Source: Thalassobaculum fulvum (GTDB taxonomy: Bacteria > Pseudomonadota > Alphaproteobacteria > Thalassobaculales > Thalassobaculaceae). From it: a stretch of 64,000 bases of DNA. This document shows positions 34,786 to 43,690 of the stretch, piece by piece. Below the pieces are notes generated by a model. The model ran no database searches. It was not told the origin of the DNA and saw only the letters and a list, made by a program, of their open reading frames with translations. Made by a program: the position numbers and the translations under genes. The DNA lies in NCBI RefSeq assembly GCF_014652915.1, contig NZ_BMZS01000002.1:591711-655710 (forward strand). The letters are read 5' to 3'. How positions within the stretch are numbered: the first letter of the stretch is position 1; each line of letters begins with the position of its first letter.

Positions 34786-35693
34786 TCGCGGTGCTTCGGG
34801 TCGAGGATGTCGCGCAGCCCGTCGCCCAGCAGATTGAAGCCGAGCACCGTGACCGCGATCGCCACCCCGGGGAAGAACGAGTACCACCACCAGTCCGGCA
34901 GGTAGGTGCGCGCCACCGAGATCATCGCGCCCCACTCCGGGAACGGCGGCTGCGCGCCCAGCCCGAGGAAGCCGAGGCTGGCCGCCCCCAGGATCGCCAT
35001 GCCCATGTCCATCGACGCCTTGACCATGATCGGCGAGGTGCAGTTCGGCAGGATGTGCACGAACACGATGCGCAGGCTGCTGGCCCCCATGGAACGGGCG
35101 GCCTGCACGTAGATCTCGTTCTTCAGGGCCAGGGTCTTGGCCTGCACCAGCCGGACGTAGCCGGGCCACCAGACCAGCGACAGCGCCAGCATGGCGTTGA
35201 CGATGCCCGGGCCGAGCGCGCCGACGATGGCGATCGCCAGCACCAGGCCGGGCACCGACAGGAACACGTCGGTCACCCGCATGATCGCTTCCTGGACCCA
35301 GCCGCCGACGAACCCGGCGATCATGCCGAGCGGCACGCCGATCAGCATCGCCACGCCGGTGACGATGCAGGCGATCTGCAGGGTGACCCGGGTCCCCAGC
35401 ACCACCCGGGTGAACACGTCGTTGCCGACCTCGTCGGTGCCGAACCAGTGCACCGCGTCCGGCGGCTGCAGCTTGATGTCGAGATGGATGGCGCCGGCGG
35501 CGTCCTCGGGGAACGGCACGATCCACGGGCCGATCGCCGCGGTCGTCAGGAACAGCAGCACGATCGCCAGGCCGAGCATCGCCGAGCCGTTGCGCGCGAA
35601 GGTGCGGGCGTACAGCCGCAGCGCGCGGATCGTGCCGGCGTGCCGCTCGGCGAAGCTCGGCGCCAGGGCCGCGTCCTGTGTCCCCGCGGCCAT
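34782..35693 (-). CDS. Peptide-type ABC transporter permease, DppC family
   Basis: A 303-residue permease with an N-terminal cytoplasmic stretch, TM1 at about residues 38-60 and a BPD_transp_1 domain. The EAA coupling loop reads [25 protein letters not shown]. The N-terminal OppC-type extension is present. It pairs with the DppB-family gene 3 bases upstream. Confidence 0.93.
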   Translation of the reverse strand: MAAGTQDAALAPSFAERHAGTIRALRLYARTFARNGSAMLGLAIVLLFLTTAAIGPWIVPFPEDAAGAIHLDIKLQPPDAVHWFGTDEVGNDVFTRVVLGTRVTLQIACIVTGVAMLIGVPLGMIAGFVGGWVQEAIMRVTDVFLSVPGLVLAIAIVGALGPGIVNAMLALSLVWWPGYVRLVQAKTLALKNEIYVQAARSMGASSLRIVFVHILPNCTSPIMVKASMDMGMAILGAASLGFLGLGAQPPFPEWGAMISVARTYLPDWWWYSFFPGVAIAVTVLGFNLLGDGLRDILDPKHRE

Positions 35694-35696
35694 CGG

Positions 35697-36707
35697 CTAC
35701 ACCTGCTCCCGCACCCTCGGATCGAGGATGCCGTAGATCAGGTCGATGACGAAGTTGGTCATCATGAAGAAGAAGCCGAGAACGATGGTCGCCCCCATGA
35801 TCGGCTCGAAGTCGGAGCTGATCGCCGCCTGCACCGCGTACAGGCCGATCCCCGGCCAGTCGAACACCGTCTCGACCAGCACGGTGCCGCCGAGCATCCA
35901 GCCGAACCGCAGGCCGATCATCGCCATGGTCGGCAGCATCGCGTTCTTCAGCGCGTAGACGGCGACGATCCGGAAGGTCGACAGCCCGTGGGCGCGGGCG
36001 TTGACGATGTAGTCCTGATTGAGGGTCTCCAGCATCTCGGCCCGGTTGACCCGGATGATCGAGGCCAGCGCCGGGAAGCACAGCGCGACCGCCGGCAGCA
36101 CGATGTGGTGCAGGCCCTCGACGAAGGTCGAGAACTGGCCGCGCAGCAGCGAGTCGACCAGCAGCAGGTGGGTGATCGCCTGGGGCGGGTCGGTCATCAT
36201 CTCGATGCGCCCGCCGAGCGGGAACCAGCCGAGGTGAAGGGCGAAGTAGAGCTGTGCCATCAGCCCGAGCCAGAACATCGGCAGGGCGACGCCGGAGACC
36301 GTCAGGATCCGGATCGTGTGGTCGATCGGCCGGTTCTGGTAGACCGCCGCGACGACGCCGAGCGGGACGCCGAGCGCGACCGCGATCAGGATCGAGAACA
36401 TCACCAGCTCGAAGGTGTTGGGGAAGTACGTCACCAGGTCGTCCCAGACCTGGCGAGTGGTATGGATCGACTTGCCCCAGTTGCCGGTCAGCAGCCGCTG
36501 CAGGTAGATCGCGAACTGCTCGTACATCGGCCGATCGAGGCCGTACTCGACGCGGTAGCGCTCGATCATCGCCCGGTCGGCGTCCGGCCCGGCGGCCAGG
36601 GCGGCCGGGTCTGCCGGGGCGATGTGCGATATCGTGAAGGTGATCGCCAGCAGCCCCAGCAGCATGAAGACCATCAGCACTGCACGCCTGAGCGTGAAGC
36701 GAAGCAT
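35697..36707 (-). CDS. Peptide-type ABC transporter permease, DppB family
   Basis: A 336-residue permease. The N-terminus [20 protein letters not shown] is the usual OppB/DppB opening TM, and the transport domain's EAA loop is [21 protein letters not shown] periplasmic region of about 60 residues follows TM1. It is read after the solute-binding protein gene with a 130-base gap and before dppC. Confidence 0.93.
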   Translation of the reverse strand: MLRFTLRRAVLMVFMLLGLLAITFTISHIAPADPAALAAGPDADRAMIERYRVEYGLDRPMYEQFAIYLQRLLTGNWGKSIHTTRQVWDDLVTYFPNTFELVMFSILIAVALGVPLGVVAAVYQNRPIDHTIRILTVSGVALPMFWLGLMAQLYFALHLGWFPLGGRIEMMTDPPQAITHLLLVDSLLRGQFSTFVEGLHHIVLPAVALCFPALASIIRVNRAEMLETLNQDYIVNARAHGLSTFRIVAVYALKNAMLPTMAMIGLRFGWMLGGTVLVETVFDWPGIGLYAVQAAISSDFEPIMGATIVLGFFFMMTNFVIDLIYGILDPRVREQV

Positions 36708-36837
36708 CTGCGGGGACCTCGGCGTTACGGTTCCACGACACCCATCACCAGCCGCCAGGACGCCGCCGCGAGGGGGCGGGGCCGGGCGCCTGGTGATGGG
36801 GGGCGGGGACGGCCCGGCCGTCCCCGCCCGCGATCGG

Positions 36838-38415
36838 TCACTCGATGTACAGCGGGTAGAAGTCGACTTCCTCGGTCATCCGGACCGGGCTGTACTCGTA
36901 GCCCTTGACCCAGTCGCGATAGGCGATCCGCCGCTCGCGCATCATCCCGAAGATCTCCGGCTGCAGATCGACGATCTTCTTCTGGATCTCGGCGTACATC
37001 GGCTCGCGCTTCGCCCAGTCGGTGGTGAAGCGGGCCTCCTCGATCATCTTGGTCAGTTCGGGATCGTCGAGCCAGTGGACGCCGTAGTACGCACCCTGGC
37101 TGGACGGGTGGTACTGGATCGCCACCGCGTCCGGGTCGATCGACACCGGCGTGGCGAAGATCGCGATCATGTCGGGCGAGGTCTCGACCTTGGAGCCGCG
37201 CGCCACCATGTTGGCCCAGGTCAGCGGGACCATCTTCACGGTGATGTTCAGCTCCTTCAGGCTGTCGATCAGGATCAGCCCCATCAGCCGCTCCTCCTCC
37301 AGCCCCTGGACGTAGACGTATTCCAGCTCGATGCCGCCGTTCGGGTGCTTCGACTTGGCCAGGAACTCCTTGGCCTTCGCCATGTCCTTGCGGGGCATGC
37401 CGGGGACGTCGATCTTGCCGAGGATCGCGTCGGTGAACGGGCTGGACTGCAGCACCGCCCGGCCGTTGTAGATCTTGATCAGGGCGTCGTAGTCGAAGGC
37501 GTAGGCGACCGCCTTGCGCAGGTTGATGTCCGAGGTCAGCTTGCCCTGGGTGTTGAACTTGATGCCGAAGGCGGTCAGCGCCGGCTGCGTCGAGGTGACC
37601 ACGCCCTTGGCCTTGGCCACCTGGTCGAACTCGTCCGGGCTCAGCCCGGTCACCAGGTCGGCCTCGCCGCGCATCAGCGCCGCGCGCTGCGCCGAGGACT
37701 CCCGGATCAGCTTGTAGATGATGCCGCCGAGCTTGCCCTCGAAGCCGCGCCAGTAGCCGTCGAACCGCTCGAGCTCGTAGAGCGTGCCCTGCTCGACCCG
37801 CTTCAGCCGGTAGGGGCCGGAGCCGGCTTCGTTCTCGATCAGCCACTTCTGGCCGAGGTCGCCGTCGACCTCGTTCGCCAGCACCTGCTTGGGGTTCATG
37901 ATGTACCACCAGGGCAGGAACGAGGTGAACGGCGCGAACGGGCGGTCGAGGGTGAAGGTGACCGTCTGCGCGTCGACCGCCTTGATGTTCTCGGCCTTCA
38001 GGAAGGCGTTCAGCATCCACGCCGGGCCCTTGCCCAGCTTGAGGGTGCGCTCGAACGACCAGCGCACCGCCTCGGCGTCGACCGGGTCGCCGTTGTGGAA
38101 CTTGGCGCCCTTGACGAGGTGGAAGGTGTAGGTCAGGCCGTCGTCGCTGACGTCGTAGGATTCCGCCAGCCACGGAACGATCCGCGGCGGCGTGTCGACG
38201 TACTTCAGCAGCGCGTCGTACATCGCCTGCTGCATGGTGCGGATCGAGGCGTCGTACTTGACGCTCGGGTCCATGGTCGGCACCGCCTGGCGCTGCGCCG
38301 TGACCAGGATCTTCTGGCCGTCCCGCCGCTCGAAGGCTTGCGCCGAGGGCGAGGCGATCGCGAAGCTCGCCGCCGTCAGGCCGGCGACCAGGGCCACTCC
38401 GATGAGCTTTCTCAT
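36838..38415 (-). CDS. Peptide-type ABC transporter solute-binding protein (SBP family 5)
   Basis: A 525-residue periplasmic binding protein. The signal peptide MRKLIGVALVAGLTAASFA ends near ASPSAQA. The family signature DGLTYTFHLVKGAKFHNGDP and an early TMDPSVKYDA segment are clear. The ATG at 38415 has AGGGGG 6 bases before it, better than an ATG two codons earlier. The family binds peptides but also many other ligands (nickel, glycosides, opines, amides). As it heads the importer operon next to the AroM-LuxR regulator and the hydantoinase-type genes, a cyclic amide or N-carbamoyl ligand is a reasonable guess. Confidence 0.9.
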   Translation of the reverse strand: MRKLIGVALVAGLTAASFAIASPSAQAFERRDGQKILVTAQRQAVPTMDPSVKYDASIRTMQQAMYDALLKYVDTPPRIVPWLAESYDVSDDGLTYTFHLVKGAKFHNGDPVDAEAVRWSFERTLKLGKGPAWMLNAFLKAENIKAVDAQTVTFTLDRPFAPFTSFLPWWYIMNPKQVLANEVDGDLGQKWLIENEAGSGPYRLKRVEQGTLYELERFDGYWRGFEGKLGGIIYKLIRESSAQRAALMRGEADLVTGLSPDEFDQVAKAKGVVTSTQPALTAFGIKFNTQGKLTSDINLRKAVAYAFDYDALIKIYNGRAVLQSSPFTDAILGKIDVPGMPRKDMAKAKEFLAKSKHPNGGIELEYVYVQGLEEERLMGLILIDSLKELNITVKMVPLTWANMVARGSKVETSPDMIAIFATPVSIDPDAVAIQYHPSSQGAYYGVHWLDDPELTKMIEEARFTTDWAKREPMYAEIQKKIVDLQPEIFGMMRERRIAYRDWVKGYEYSPVRMTEEVDFYPLYIE

Positions 38416-38614
38416 GTGCATCCCCCTGTTGTCCGTCGTCGGCCGCGCTCCACGGCCGTCCGGTCCGGGACCGACGCCGGCGGCCTCCCAATCCCTTCGA
38501 GTCCTGTCGATTCTGCGTTCTTCGACGCATTCGGGAGGGAAAGTCTAAGCCAGAACCGCGGACCGAGTCCTATACGCGCCGCCACGTAGCCGGCGCCGCT
38601 CGACTTGCCGACGG

Positions 38615-39607
38615 TCAGAACTCGGACAGGCTGTCGACCGTTCGCACCAGGTCCGCCATGGTGCTGAACTCCATCTTGCCCATCATCCGGGCGCGGTGGA
38701 TCTCGACGGTCCGGAAGCTGATTCCGAGCCGGAAGGCGATCTCCTTGTTGGCCAGCCCGTCGGCCACCAGGAACATGATCTCGCGCTCGCGCTGGCTGAG
38801 GGTGCGCAGCCGGTCGCGCAAGGTACCGTTATGGGGGGCGCCGTGGGTGCGGGGGGCGCCGTGGACTGCGTTGCCGCACGGGCCGGCCAGCCGGTCCAGC
38901 GCTTCGCGGATCGCGCTCGCCACCAGGTGCCGGGCCATCACCACCGGCTTTCCCGAACGATCGGCGACCGCAGCCCGCTCGGCCTCGGCATAGGTCACCG
39001 AGTGCAGGACCAGCAGGTCGCAGTCGCGCAGCTCGTCGATCGCGGTCTCCAGGGCGACGGCGTCGCCGGGCCGGGCGACCGCCGGCCGGATCATGCCACG
39101 CCGCGTGCCCCGGAACGCCACCATGTCGCCCTGGCTCTCCAGCGACAGCACGATGCCGACCCGCAGGCCGCTGTCGACGAAGGTCTCGATAGCGCGCGCC
39201 ACCACGCGGTCGCAGAAGATCGTGGTCCGGGCGATCGCCGGCGGCTCGCCCAGCAGGGTCGACATCAGCACCACCAGGTCGACGTCGGCGGCGGCGATCT
39301 CGGCGTAGATCCCGCGCATCCGGTCGCTGGTCCAGTCCAGCGACAGCACCACGTCGCTACCGTCGCGCAGCCGGGTCAGCAGGGCCGGGTGGCCGGGCGG
39401 CGGCGCCAGCCGGGCCATGTCGCCGGCCGGGACGTCGTCCAGCACGCCGAGCTCGAGGACCTCGATCGGCCGGTCGGCGAGCTTGCGGAGTTCGGGAACC
39501 ACGTCGCTGCGCGGGGTCTGGCCGAGCGTGACGAAGGCGACGCGCTGCACGGAGGCGGCGGACCGGGGGTCCGCCTGGGTCGCTCCGAACGCCGCCTCCT
39601 GGCTCAA
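38615..39607 (-). CDS. AroM-domain/LuxR-type HTH fusion regulator
   Basis: A 330-residue fusion. Residues about 20-245 are an AroM-family domain: VAFVTLGQTPRSDVVPEL, LGVLDDVP, LTRLRDG, LVVLMSTLLGEPP, VGIVLSLESQ and LLVLHSVTYAEAE line up in order with the stand-alone AroM at 42494-43183. Where that protein has Cys103 and Cys194, this one has Ser116 and Ser203. Residues about 265-325 are a LuxR/GerE helix-turn-helix (TLSQREREIMFLVADG, NKEIAFRLGISFRTVEIHR). The linker holds a HGAPRT/HGAPHN repeat. It is divergent from the DUF917-hyuA-aroM operon and upstream of the importer operon, so it probably senses the pathway compound and controls both. Confidence 0.88.
   Translation of the reverse strand: MSQEAAFGATQADPRSAASVQRVAFVTLGQTPRSDVVPELRKLADRPIEVLELGVLDDVPAGDMARLAPPPGHPALLTRLRDGSDVVLSLDWTSDRMRGIYAEIAAADVDLVVLMSTLLGEPPAIARTTIFCDRVVARAIETFVDSGLRVGIVLSLESQGDMVAFRGTRRGMIRPAVARPGDAVALETAIDELRDCDLLVLHSVTYAEAERAAVADRSGKPVVMARHLVASAIREALDRLAGPCGNAVHGAPRTHGAPHNGTLRDRLRTLSQREREIMFLVADGLANKEIAFRLGISFRTVEIHRARMMGKMEFSTMADLVRTVDSLSEF
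38833..38864. repeat. 18-bp tandem duplication in the AroM-LuxR linker
   Basis: GGGGGGCGCCGTGG occurs at 38833-38846 and again at 38851-38864, an 18-base period that adds six residues to the interdomain linker. It may vary in copy number between strains. Confidence 0.7.
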
Positions 39608-39801
39608 GGACGGTCCTCCACCGGGATGTCGAAGGTGGAATGGTAGGAGCCGACCGGCGGCGGATCAAGCGGGCCGGGCCGTTTGCCGGGACCGTTCCCC
39701 GCGTGGCGACCCGTACGGGCCACTGCGTATTGGGGACGCCGCCGCCTCGCCCATAATATTCGCCGCGGTTTCCGGACTCTCGACCGACGCGGAGTTGCCC
39801 C

Positions 39802-40941
39802 GTGCCAAGCGCCTCAGCCCCTGACGTCCCGATCGGCGGCCGCGTGCCTCTCCCGCCGCGCGTGCTCACCATCGACGACGTCGAGGCGCTGGCACTGGGC
39901 GCCTGGATCCTCGGCACCGGCGGCGGCGGCGACCCGTACCACAAGCTGCTGAACGTGCGGGAGCTGTACCGCAAGGGCCACACCGTCACCCTGATCGACC
40001 CGCTGTCGCTGGCCGACGACGCCCTGGTCGCGGTGCTGTCCAACATGGGCGCGCCGCTGGTCGGGCAGGAGCGGCTGGCCGACGCCGCGTTCGCGACCAA
40101 GCCGGTACGGACCATGGAGACCTATCTGGGGCGCAAGTTCGACGCCGTCATGTCGCTGGAGATCGGCGGCGGCAACGGCGTGCACCCGCTGATGGTGGCG
40201 GCGCTGACCGGCTACCCGGTGGTCGACGCCGACACCATGGGCCGGGCCTACCCCGAGGCGCAGATGACCAGCGTCGCGGTCGCCGAGCTGCAGTGCTGGC
40301 CGTTCGCGCTGGCCGACATCCGCGACAACGAGGTGATCATCCCGCGCGCCGCCAGCTGGAAGTGGATGGAGCGGATCAGCCGCAAGGCCTGCGTCGAGGT
40401 CGGCTCGGTCGCCGCCACCTGCAAGGCGCCGCGCACCGGCCGCGAGGTCAAGGACCACGGCATCCTGTACACCACCACCAAGGCGATCGACCTGGGCCGC
40501 GCCGTGCTCGACGCCCGCGCCCGCCACGCCGACCCGGTCCGGGCGATCCTCGACGCCTGCGCCGGCAAGCTGCTGTTCGCCGGCAAGGTGGTCGACGTGG
40601 CGCGCCGGGCGACCGAGGGCTTCCTGCGCGGCCGGGCCGAGATCGACGGGCTCGGCGGCGATGCCGGCCGGCGCTTCACCGTGCATTTCCAGAACGAGTT
40701 CTCGGTCGGCTACCTGGACGGCGAGCCGGTGGTGATGACCCCGGACCTGATCTGCGTGGTCGACAGCGTCAGCGGCGACGGCATCGGCACCGACGTCATC
40801 CGCTACGGCCAGCGGGTGTCCGTGCTCGCCCTGCCCGGGCCGGAGGTGTTCATGAGCCCGAAGGGGCTGGAGGCGGTGGGCCCGCGGGCCTTCGGCTTCG
40901 ATCTCGATTTTCGATCCGTCTTTGCGGAGGGCGCCCGATGA
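39802..40941 (+). CDS. DUF917 family protein (S-methyl-thiohydantoin desulfurase-like)
   Basis: A 379-residue DUF917 protein. The family's opening LGTGGGGDPYHKLLNVRELY is clear, followed by ALVAVLSNMGAPLV, SLEIGGGNGVHPLMVAALTG and VVDADTMGRAYPEAQMTS. The C-terminal domain contains FQNEFSVGYLDGEPVVMTPD. Members include an enzyme acting on S-methyl-thiohydantoins, but most are unassigned and sit beside hydantoinase-like HyuA proteins, as here. The GTG at 39802 is the only start consistent with the homology. It overlaps hyuA by ATGA. Confidence 0.88.
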   Translation: MPSASAPDVPIGGRVPLPPRVLTIDDVEALALGAWILGTGGGGDPYHKLLNVRELYRKGHTVTLIDPLSLADDALVAVLSNMGAPLVGQERLADAAFATKPVRTMETYLGRKFDAVMSLEIGGGNGVHPLMVAALTGYPVVDADTMGRAYPEAQMTSVAVAELQCWPFALADIRDNEVIIPRAASWKWMERISRKACVEVGSVAATCKAPRTGREVKDHGILYTTTKAIDLGRAVLDARARHADPVRAILDACAGKLLFAGKVVDVARRATEGFLRGRAEIDGLGGDAGRRFTVHFQNEFSVGYLDGEPVVMTPDLICVVDSVSGDGIGTDVIRYGQRVSVLALPGPEVFMSPKGLEAVGPRAFGFDLDFRSVFAEGAR

Positions 40942-42494
40942 AGCGCATCGGCATCGACGTCGGCGGCACCAACACCGACGCCGTCCTGGTCGACGGCGGC
41001 ACCGTGGTCGGTGCCGTCAAGACCGCCACCACCGACGACGTCACCGGCGGCGTGCGCACCGCCCTGCGCGACCTGACCGCCCAGGTCGGCGGCGCCATCG
41101 CCGGCACCGCGGCGGTGATGATCGGCACCACCCACTTCATCAACGCGGTGGTCCAGCGCCGCCACCTGAACCGGGCGGCCGCCCTGCGGATCTGCCTGCC
41201 GGCCTGCGCCAGCCTGCCGCCGATGGTCGACTGGCCGCGCGACCTGGCCGCGCTGGTCGACGGCGGCGCCTACCTGGTCGAGGGCGGCCACGAGTACGAC
41301 GGCCGGCCGCTGATGCCGCTCGACGAGGCCGCGGTCGCCGAGGCCGGCCGCCGGATGCGCGCCGACGGCGTGACCGCGGTCGCCGTGACCTCGGTGTTCT
41401 CGCCGCTGACCAGCGCGTTCGAGGACCGGGCCGCCGAGATCCTGCGCCAGGAGCATCCGGATCTGCGCATCACCCTGTCCAGCACCCTCGGCCGCATCGG
41501 CCTGCTGGAACGCGAGAACGTCACGATCCTGAACGCCTGCTTGCAGGATCTGGCCGGCGAGACGGTGCGCGCCTTCGAGACCGCGATCGCCGAGAGCGGG
41601 CTCGACGCCCCGCTGTTCATCACCCAGAACGACGGCACCGTGGCCAGCGCCGCCATCGCCCGCGAGCAGCCGGTGTTCGGCTTCGCCTCCGGCCCGACCA
41701 ACTCCATGCGCGGGGCGGCGTTCCTGTCCGGCATCGACGACGCCATGGTGGTCGACGTCGGCGGCACGACGAGCGACGTCGGCTGCCTGCGTGCCGGCTT
41801 CCCGCGCGAGGCCAACAACGTCGTGCAGGTCGGCGGCGTCCGCACCCTGTTCCGGATGCCGGACGTGCTGTCGATCGGCATCGGCGGCGGCACCGTGGTG
41901 AAGCAGGACCCGCTGACCGTGGGGCCGGTCAGCGTCGGGCACCGGCTGACCCGCGAGGCCCTGGTGTTCGGCGGCGATACCCTGACCCTGACCGACATCG
42001 CGGTCGCCGCCGGGATCGCCGAGATCGGCGATCGCAGCCGGATCGCCGCCCTGCCCGCCGCTCTGGTGCGCGAGACCGTCGAGACCGTGCACCGGCGGCT
42101 GGCCGAGACCGTCGACCGCATGAAGTCGGACGCCGCTGCGGTGCCGCTGCTGGCGGTCGGCGGCGGCGCAATGCTGACGCCGGACCGGATGCCGGGCATC
42201 TCCGAGGTGGTGCGGGTCGAGCATTTCGCGGTCGCCAACGCGGTCGGCGCCGCCACCGCCCAGGTCAGCGGCGAGGTCGACCACGTGTTCCGCGACATGG
42301 ACCGCGACGCCCTGCTGCGCGAGGCCGAGACCATGGCCCGCGAGCGCGCGGTGGCGGCCGGCGCCGACCCGGCGACCCTCAAGGTCGTCGACATGGAGGA
42401 TTTGCCGCTCGCCTACCTGCCCGGCAACGCGGTGCGCGCCCGGGTGCGCGTGGTCGGCGACATCGTGGCGGAAGGCATGAGGAGGGCCGGATAG
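40938..42494 (+). CDS. Hydantoinase/oxoprolinase family protein (HyuA-like, short form)
   Basis: A 518-residue ATP-grasp-unrelated ASKHA-fold protein of the hydantoinase A family. The N-terminal phosphate motif is GIDVGGTNTDAVLVDGG, and the second phosphate motif is VVDVGGTTSDVGCL. ADENOSINE-type segments are VGGGAMLTPDRMPG and HFAVANAVGAA. It has a single HyuA part and lacks a HyuB partner of its own, the usual form next to DUF917. It likely opens or modifies a hydantoin-like ring with ATP, together with the DUF917 protein. Coupled by overlap to both neighbours. Confidence 0.88.
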   Translation: MKRIGIDVGGTNTDAVLVDGGTVVGAVKTATTDDVTGGVRTALRDLTAQVGGAIAGTAAVMIGTTHFINAVVQRRHLNRAAALRICLPACASLPPMVDWPRDLAALVDGGAYLVEGGHEYDGRPLMPLDEAAVAEAGRRMRADGVTAVAVTSVFSPLTSAFEDRAAEILRQEHPDLRITLSSTLGRIGLLERENVTILNACLQDLAGETVRAFETAIAESGLDAPLFITQNDGTVASAAIAREQPVFGFASGPTNSMRGAAFLSGIDDAMVVDVGGTTSDVGCLRAGFPREANNVVQVGGVRTLFRMPDVLSIGIGGGTVVKQDPLTVGPVSVGHRLTREALVFGGDTLTLTDIAVAAGIAEIGDRSRIAALPAALVRETVETVHRRLAETVDRMKSDAAAVPLLAVGGGAMLTPDRMPGISEVVRVEHFAVANAVGAATAQVSGEVDHVFRDMDRDALLREAETMARERAVAAGADPATLKVVDMEDLPLAYLPGNAVRARVRVVGDIVAEGMRRAG

Positions 42495-43183
42495 TGAGCA
42501 ATCCCAGGATCGGGCCGAGGATCGGTGCCCTGGTGGTCGGGCAGAGCCCGCGGCCGGAGGTCGAAGCGGTGATCCGGGACCTCGCCGGCGGCCCGGTCGA
42601 CCTCGACCTGCGCGGCTGCCTGGATGGCCTCAGCCGGGCCGAGATCGACGCCATCCCGCCGGAGAGCGACCCCGACACCCTGTTCACCCGGCTGCCGAAC
42701 GGCGACGGCGTGAAGATCAGCAAGCGCCACGTGGTGGCCCACGGCACCGCCCAGCTCGAGGCGCTGTCTGCCGCCGGCTACGACGTCACAATGGTGATGT
42801 GCACCGGCGAGTTCCCGGACTGGCTCGGCAAGTACCCGGTGCTGTTCCCGTCGCGCACCCTGAACGCCATGGTGCGCGGCTGCCTGGCCGAGGGCGGCCG
42901 GCTCGGGGTGTTCACGCCGCTCGCCGAGCAGTGTGCGAAGAGCCGCCCGCGCTGGCGGGAGGCCGGCTACGACGCCGAGGTGGTGGCGCTGTCGCCGAAC
43001 GCCGGCGAGGCCGAGATCCGCGCCGCCGCCGAGAGCCTGCGGGCCCACCGCCCGGAGCTGCTGGTGCTCGACTGCATGAGCTACACCCGCGACACCAAGC
43101 GCATCGTCCGCGAGGTGCTCGGCGCCCCGGCGATCCTGGCGGTGTCGAGCGCGGTGAGGACGGCGCTCGAGCTGGCGGGGTGA
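42494..43183 (+). CDS. AroM family protein
   Basis: A 229-residue AroM-family protein. The opening is ALVVGQSPRPEVEAVI. Two cysteines occupy positions like those of two-cysteine aspartate/glutamate/hydantoin racemases: Cys103 in VMCTGEFP and Cys194 in LVLDCMSYT, each at the end of a hydrophobic strand. The name comes from an unlinked E. coli gene next to aroL and does not imply shikimate metabolism. The GTG at 42494 shares one base with the hyuA stop. With DUF917 and hyuA upstream and a carbamoylase downstream, a racemase or isomerase role on hydantoin-like substrates is my inference. Confidence 0.86.
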   Translation: MSNPRIGPRIGALVVGQSPRPEVEAVIRDLAGGPVDLDLRGCLDGLSRAEIDAIPPESDPDTLFTRLPNGDGVKISKRHVVAHGTAQLEALSAAGYDVTMVMCTGEFPDWLGKYPVLFPSRTLNAMVRGCLAEGGRLGVFTPLAEQCAKSRPRWREAGYDAEVVALSPNAGEAEIRAAAESLRAHRPELLVLDCMSYTRDTKRIVREVLGAPAILAVSSAVRTALELAG

Positions 43184-43290
43184 GGGGGTGCGGGCACCCG
43201 GCCCCTGCCCTTCTTGGCCCGCTCTCGCACCGGGATGCGCCCGGGTCTACAGGCTCGCGAGCAACGTCAGGCGATCGCGACTGTCGCCGC

Positions 43291-43402
43291 GCGTGGGTCC
43301 CGGCTCTCCGCGGCTTCGCCGCTGCGGCCGGGATGAGGGATCATGGGCATATTCCTACCCCCTCATCCCGGCCGGAGCGGAGCGCAGAGCCGAGACCCAC
43401 GC
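43291..43402. repeat. Dispersed palindromic element, copy 2
   Basis: A 112-base imperfect palindrome. GCGTGGGTCCCGGCTCTCCG on the left is answered by AGAGCCGAGACCCACGC on the right, and GGCCGGGATGAGG by CCTCATCCCGGCC around the centre. Each arm can itself fold (CGCGGCTTCGCCGCTGCGG). Confidence 0.8.
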
Positions 43403-43453
43403 CCCGGTGACAATACATCGAATTCTTTCGACTACCCGCTGGAGTGCACACCT

Positions 43454-43548
43454 CGGAAATCCGGTGCGGAAATCCGGTGACAGTGCACTCAATCTAGGGG
43501 AATTCCGGTGACAGTGCACTCAATCTAGAGATGAGTGCACTGTCACCG
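43454..43548. repeat. Direct repeats and perfect 17-bp hairpin
   Basis: CGGAAATCCGGTG is repeated in tandem (43454-43466, 43467-43479). CCGGTGACAGTGCACTCAAT plus CTAG is repeated 31 bases apart (43474-43497 and 43505-43528). The second copy's CGGTGACAGTGCACTCA (43506-43522) pairs perfectly with 43532-43548 around a 9-base loop that contains TCTAGA. A shorter CCGGTGACA stands at 43404. No transposase gene is near. Confidence 0.8.
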
Positions 43549-43690
43549 AATTTCGGTAACGGATTTGTCGAGAGTCTCGGCGCATGAACCGCGAAGGGCC
43601 GGCCCGAGCCGCCCGCGACCGTCCGTGTTGCCCCCCACCGCCCCGGCGCGCTCTACTTGCGTCTCCCGCCGCGTTCGAACGGAAGCCCCC

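Larger units (their letters stand above)
43184..43690. other. 507-base gene-free stretch
   Basis: No credible gene. From left to right it holds about 100 bases of plain GC-rich sequence, palindromic element copy 2 (43291-43402), a cluster of short direct repeats and a perfect 17-bp hairpin (43454-43548), then about 140 bases of leader for the carbamoylase. Confidence 0.7.

Noticed and set aside
42494..43183. Shikimate-pathway function suggested by the name AroM
   Set aside because: The name reflects an E. coli gene neighbourhood. No aromatic biosynthesis gene is near, and the context is hydantoinase-type.
43454..43548. Possible CRISPR array
   Set aside because: Only two full 24-base repeats with an unequal, short spacing and an inverted third copy; no cas gene in the window.
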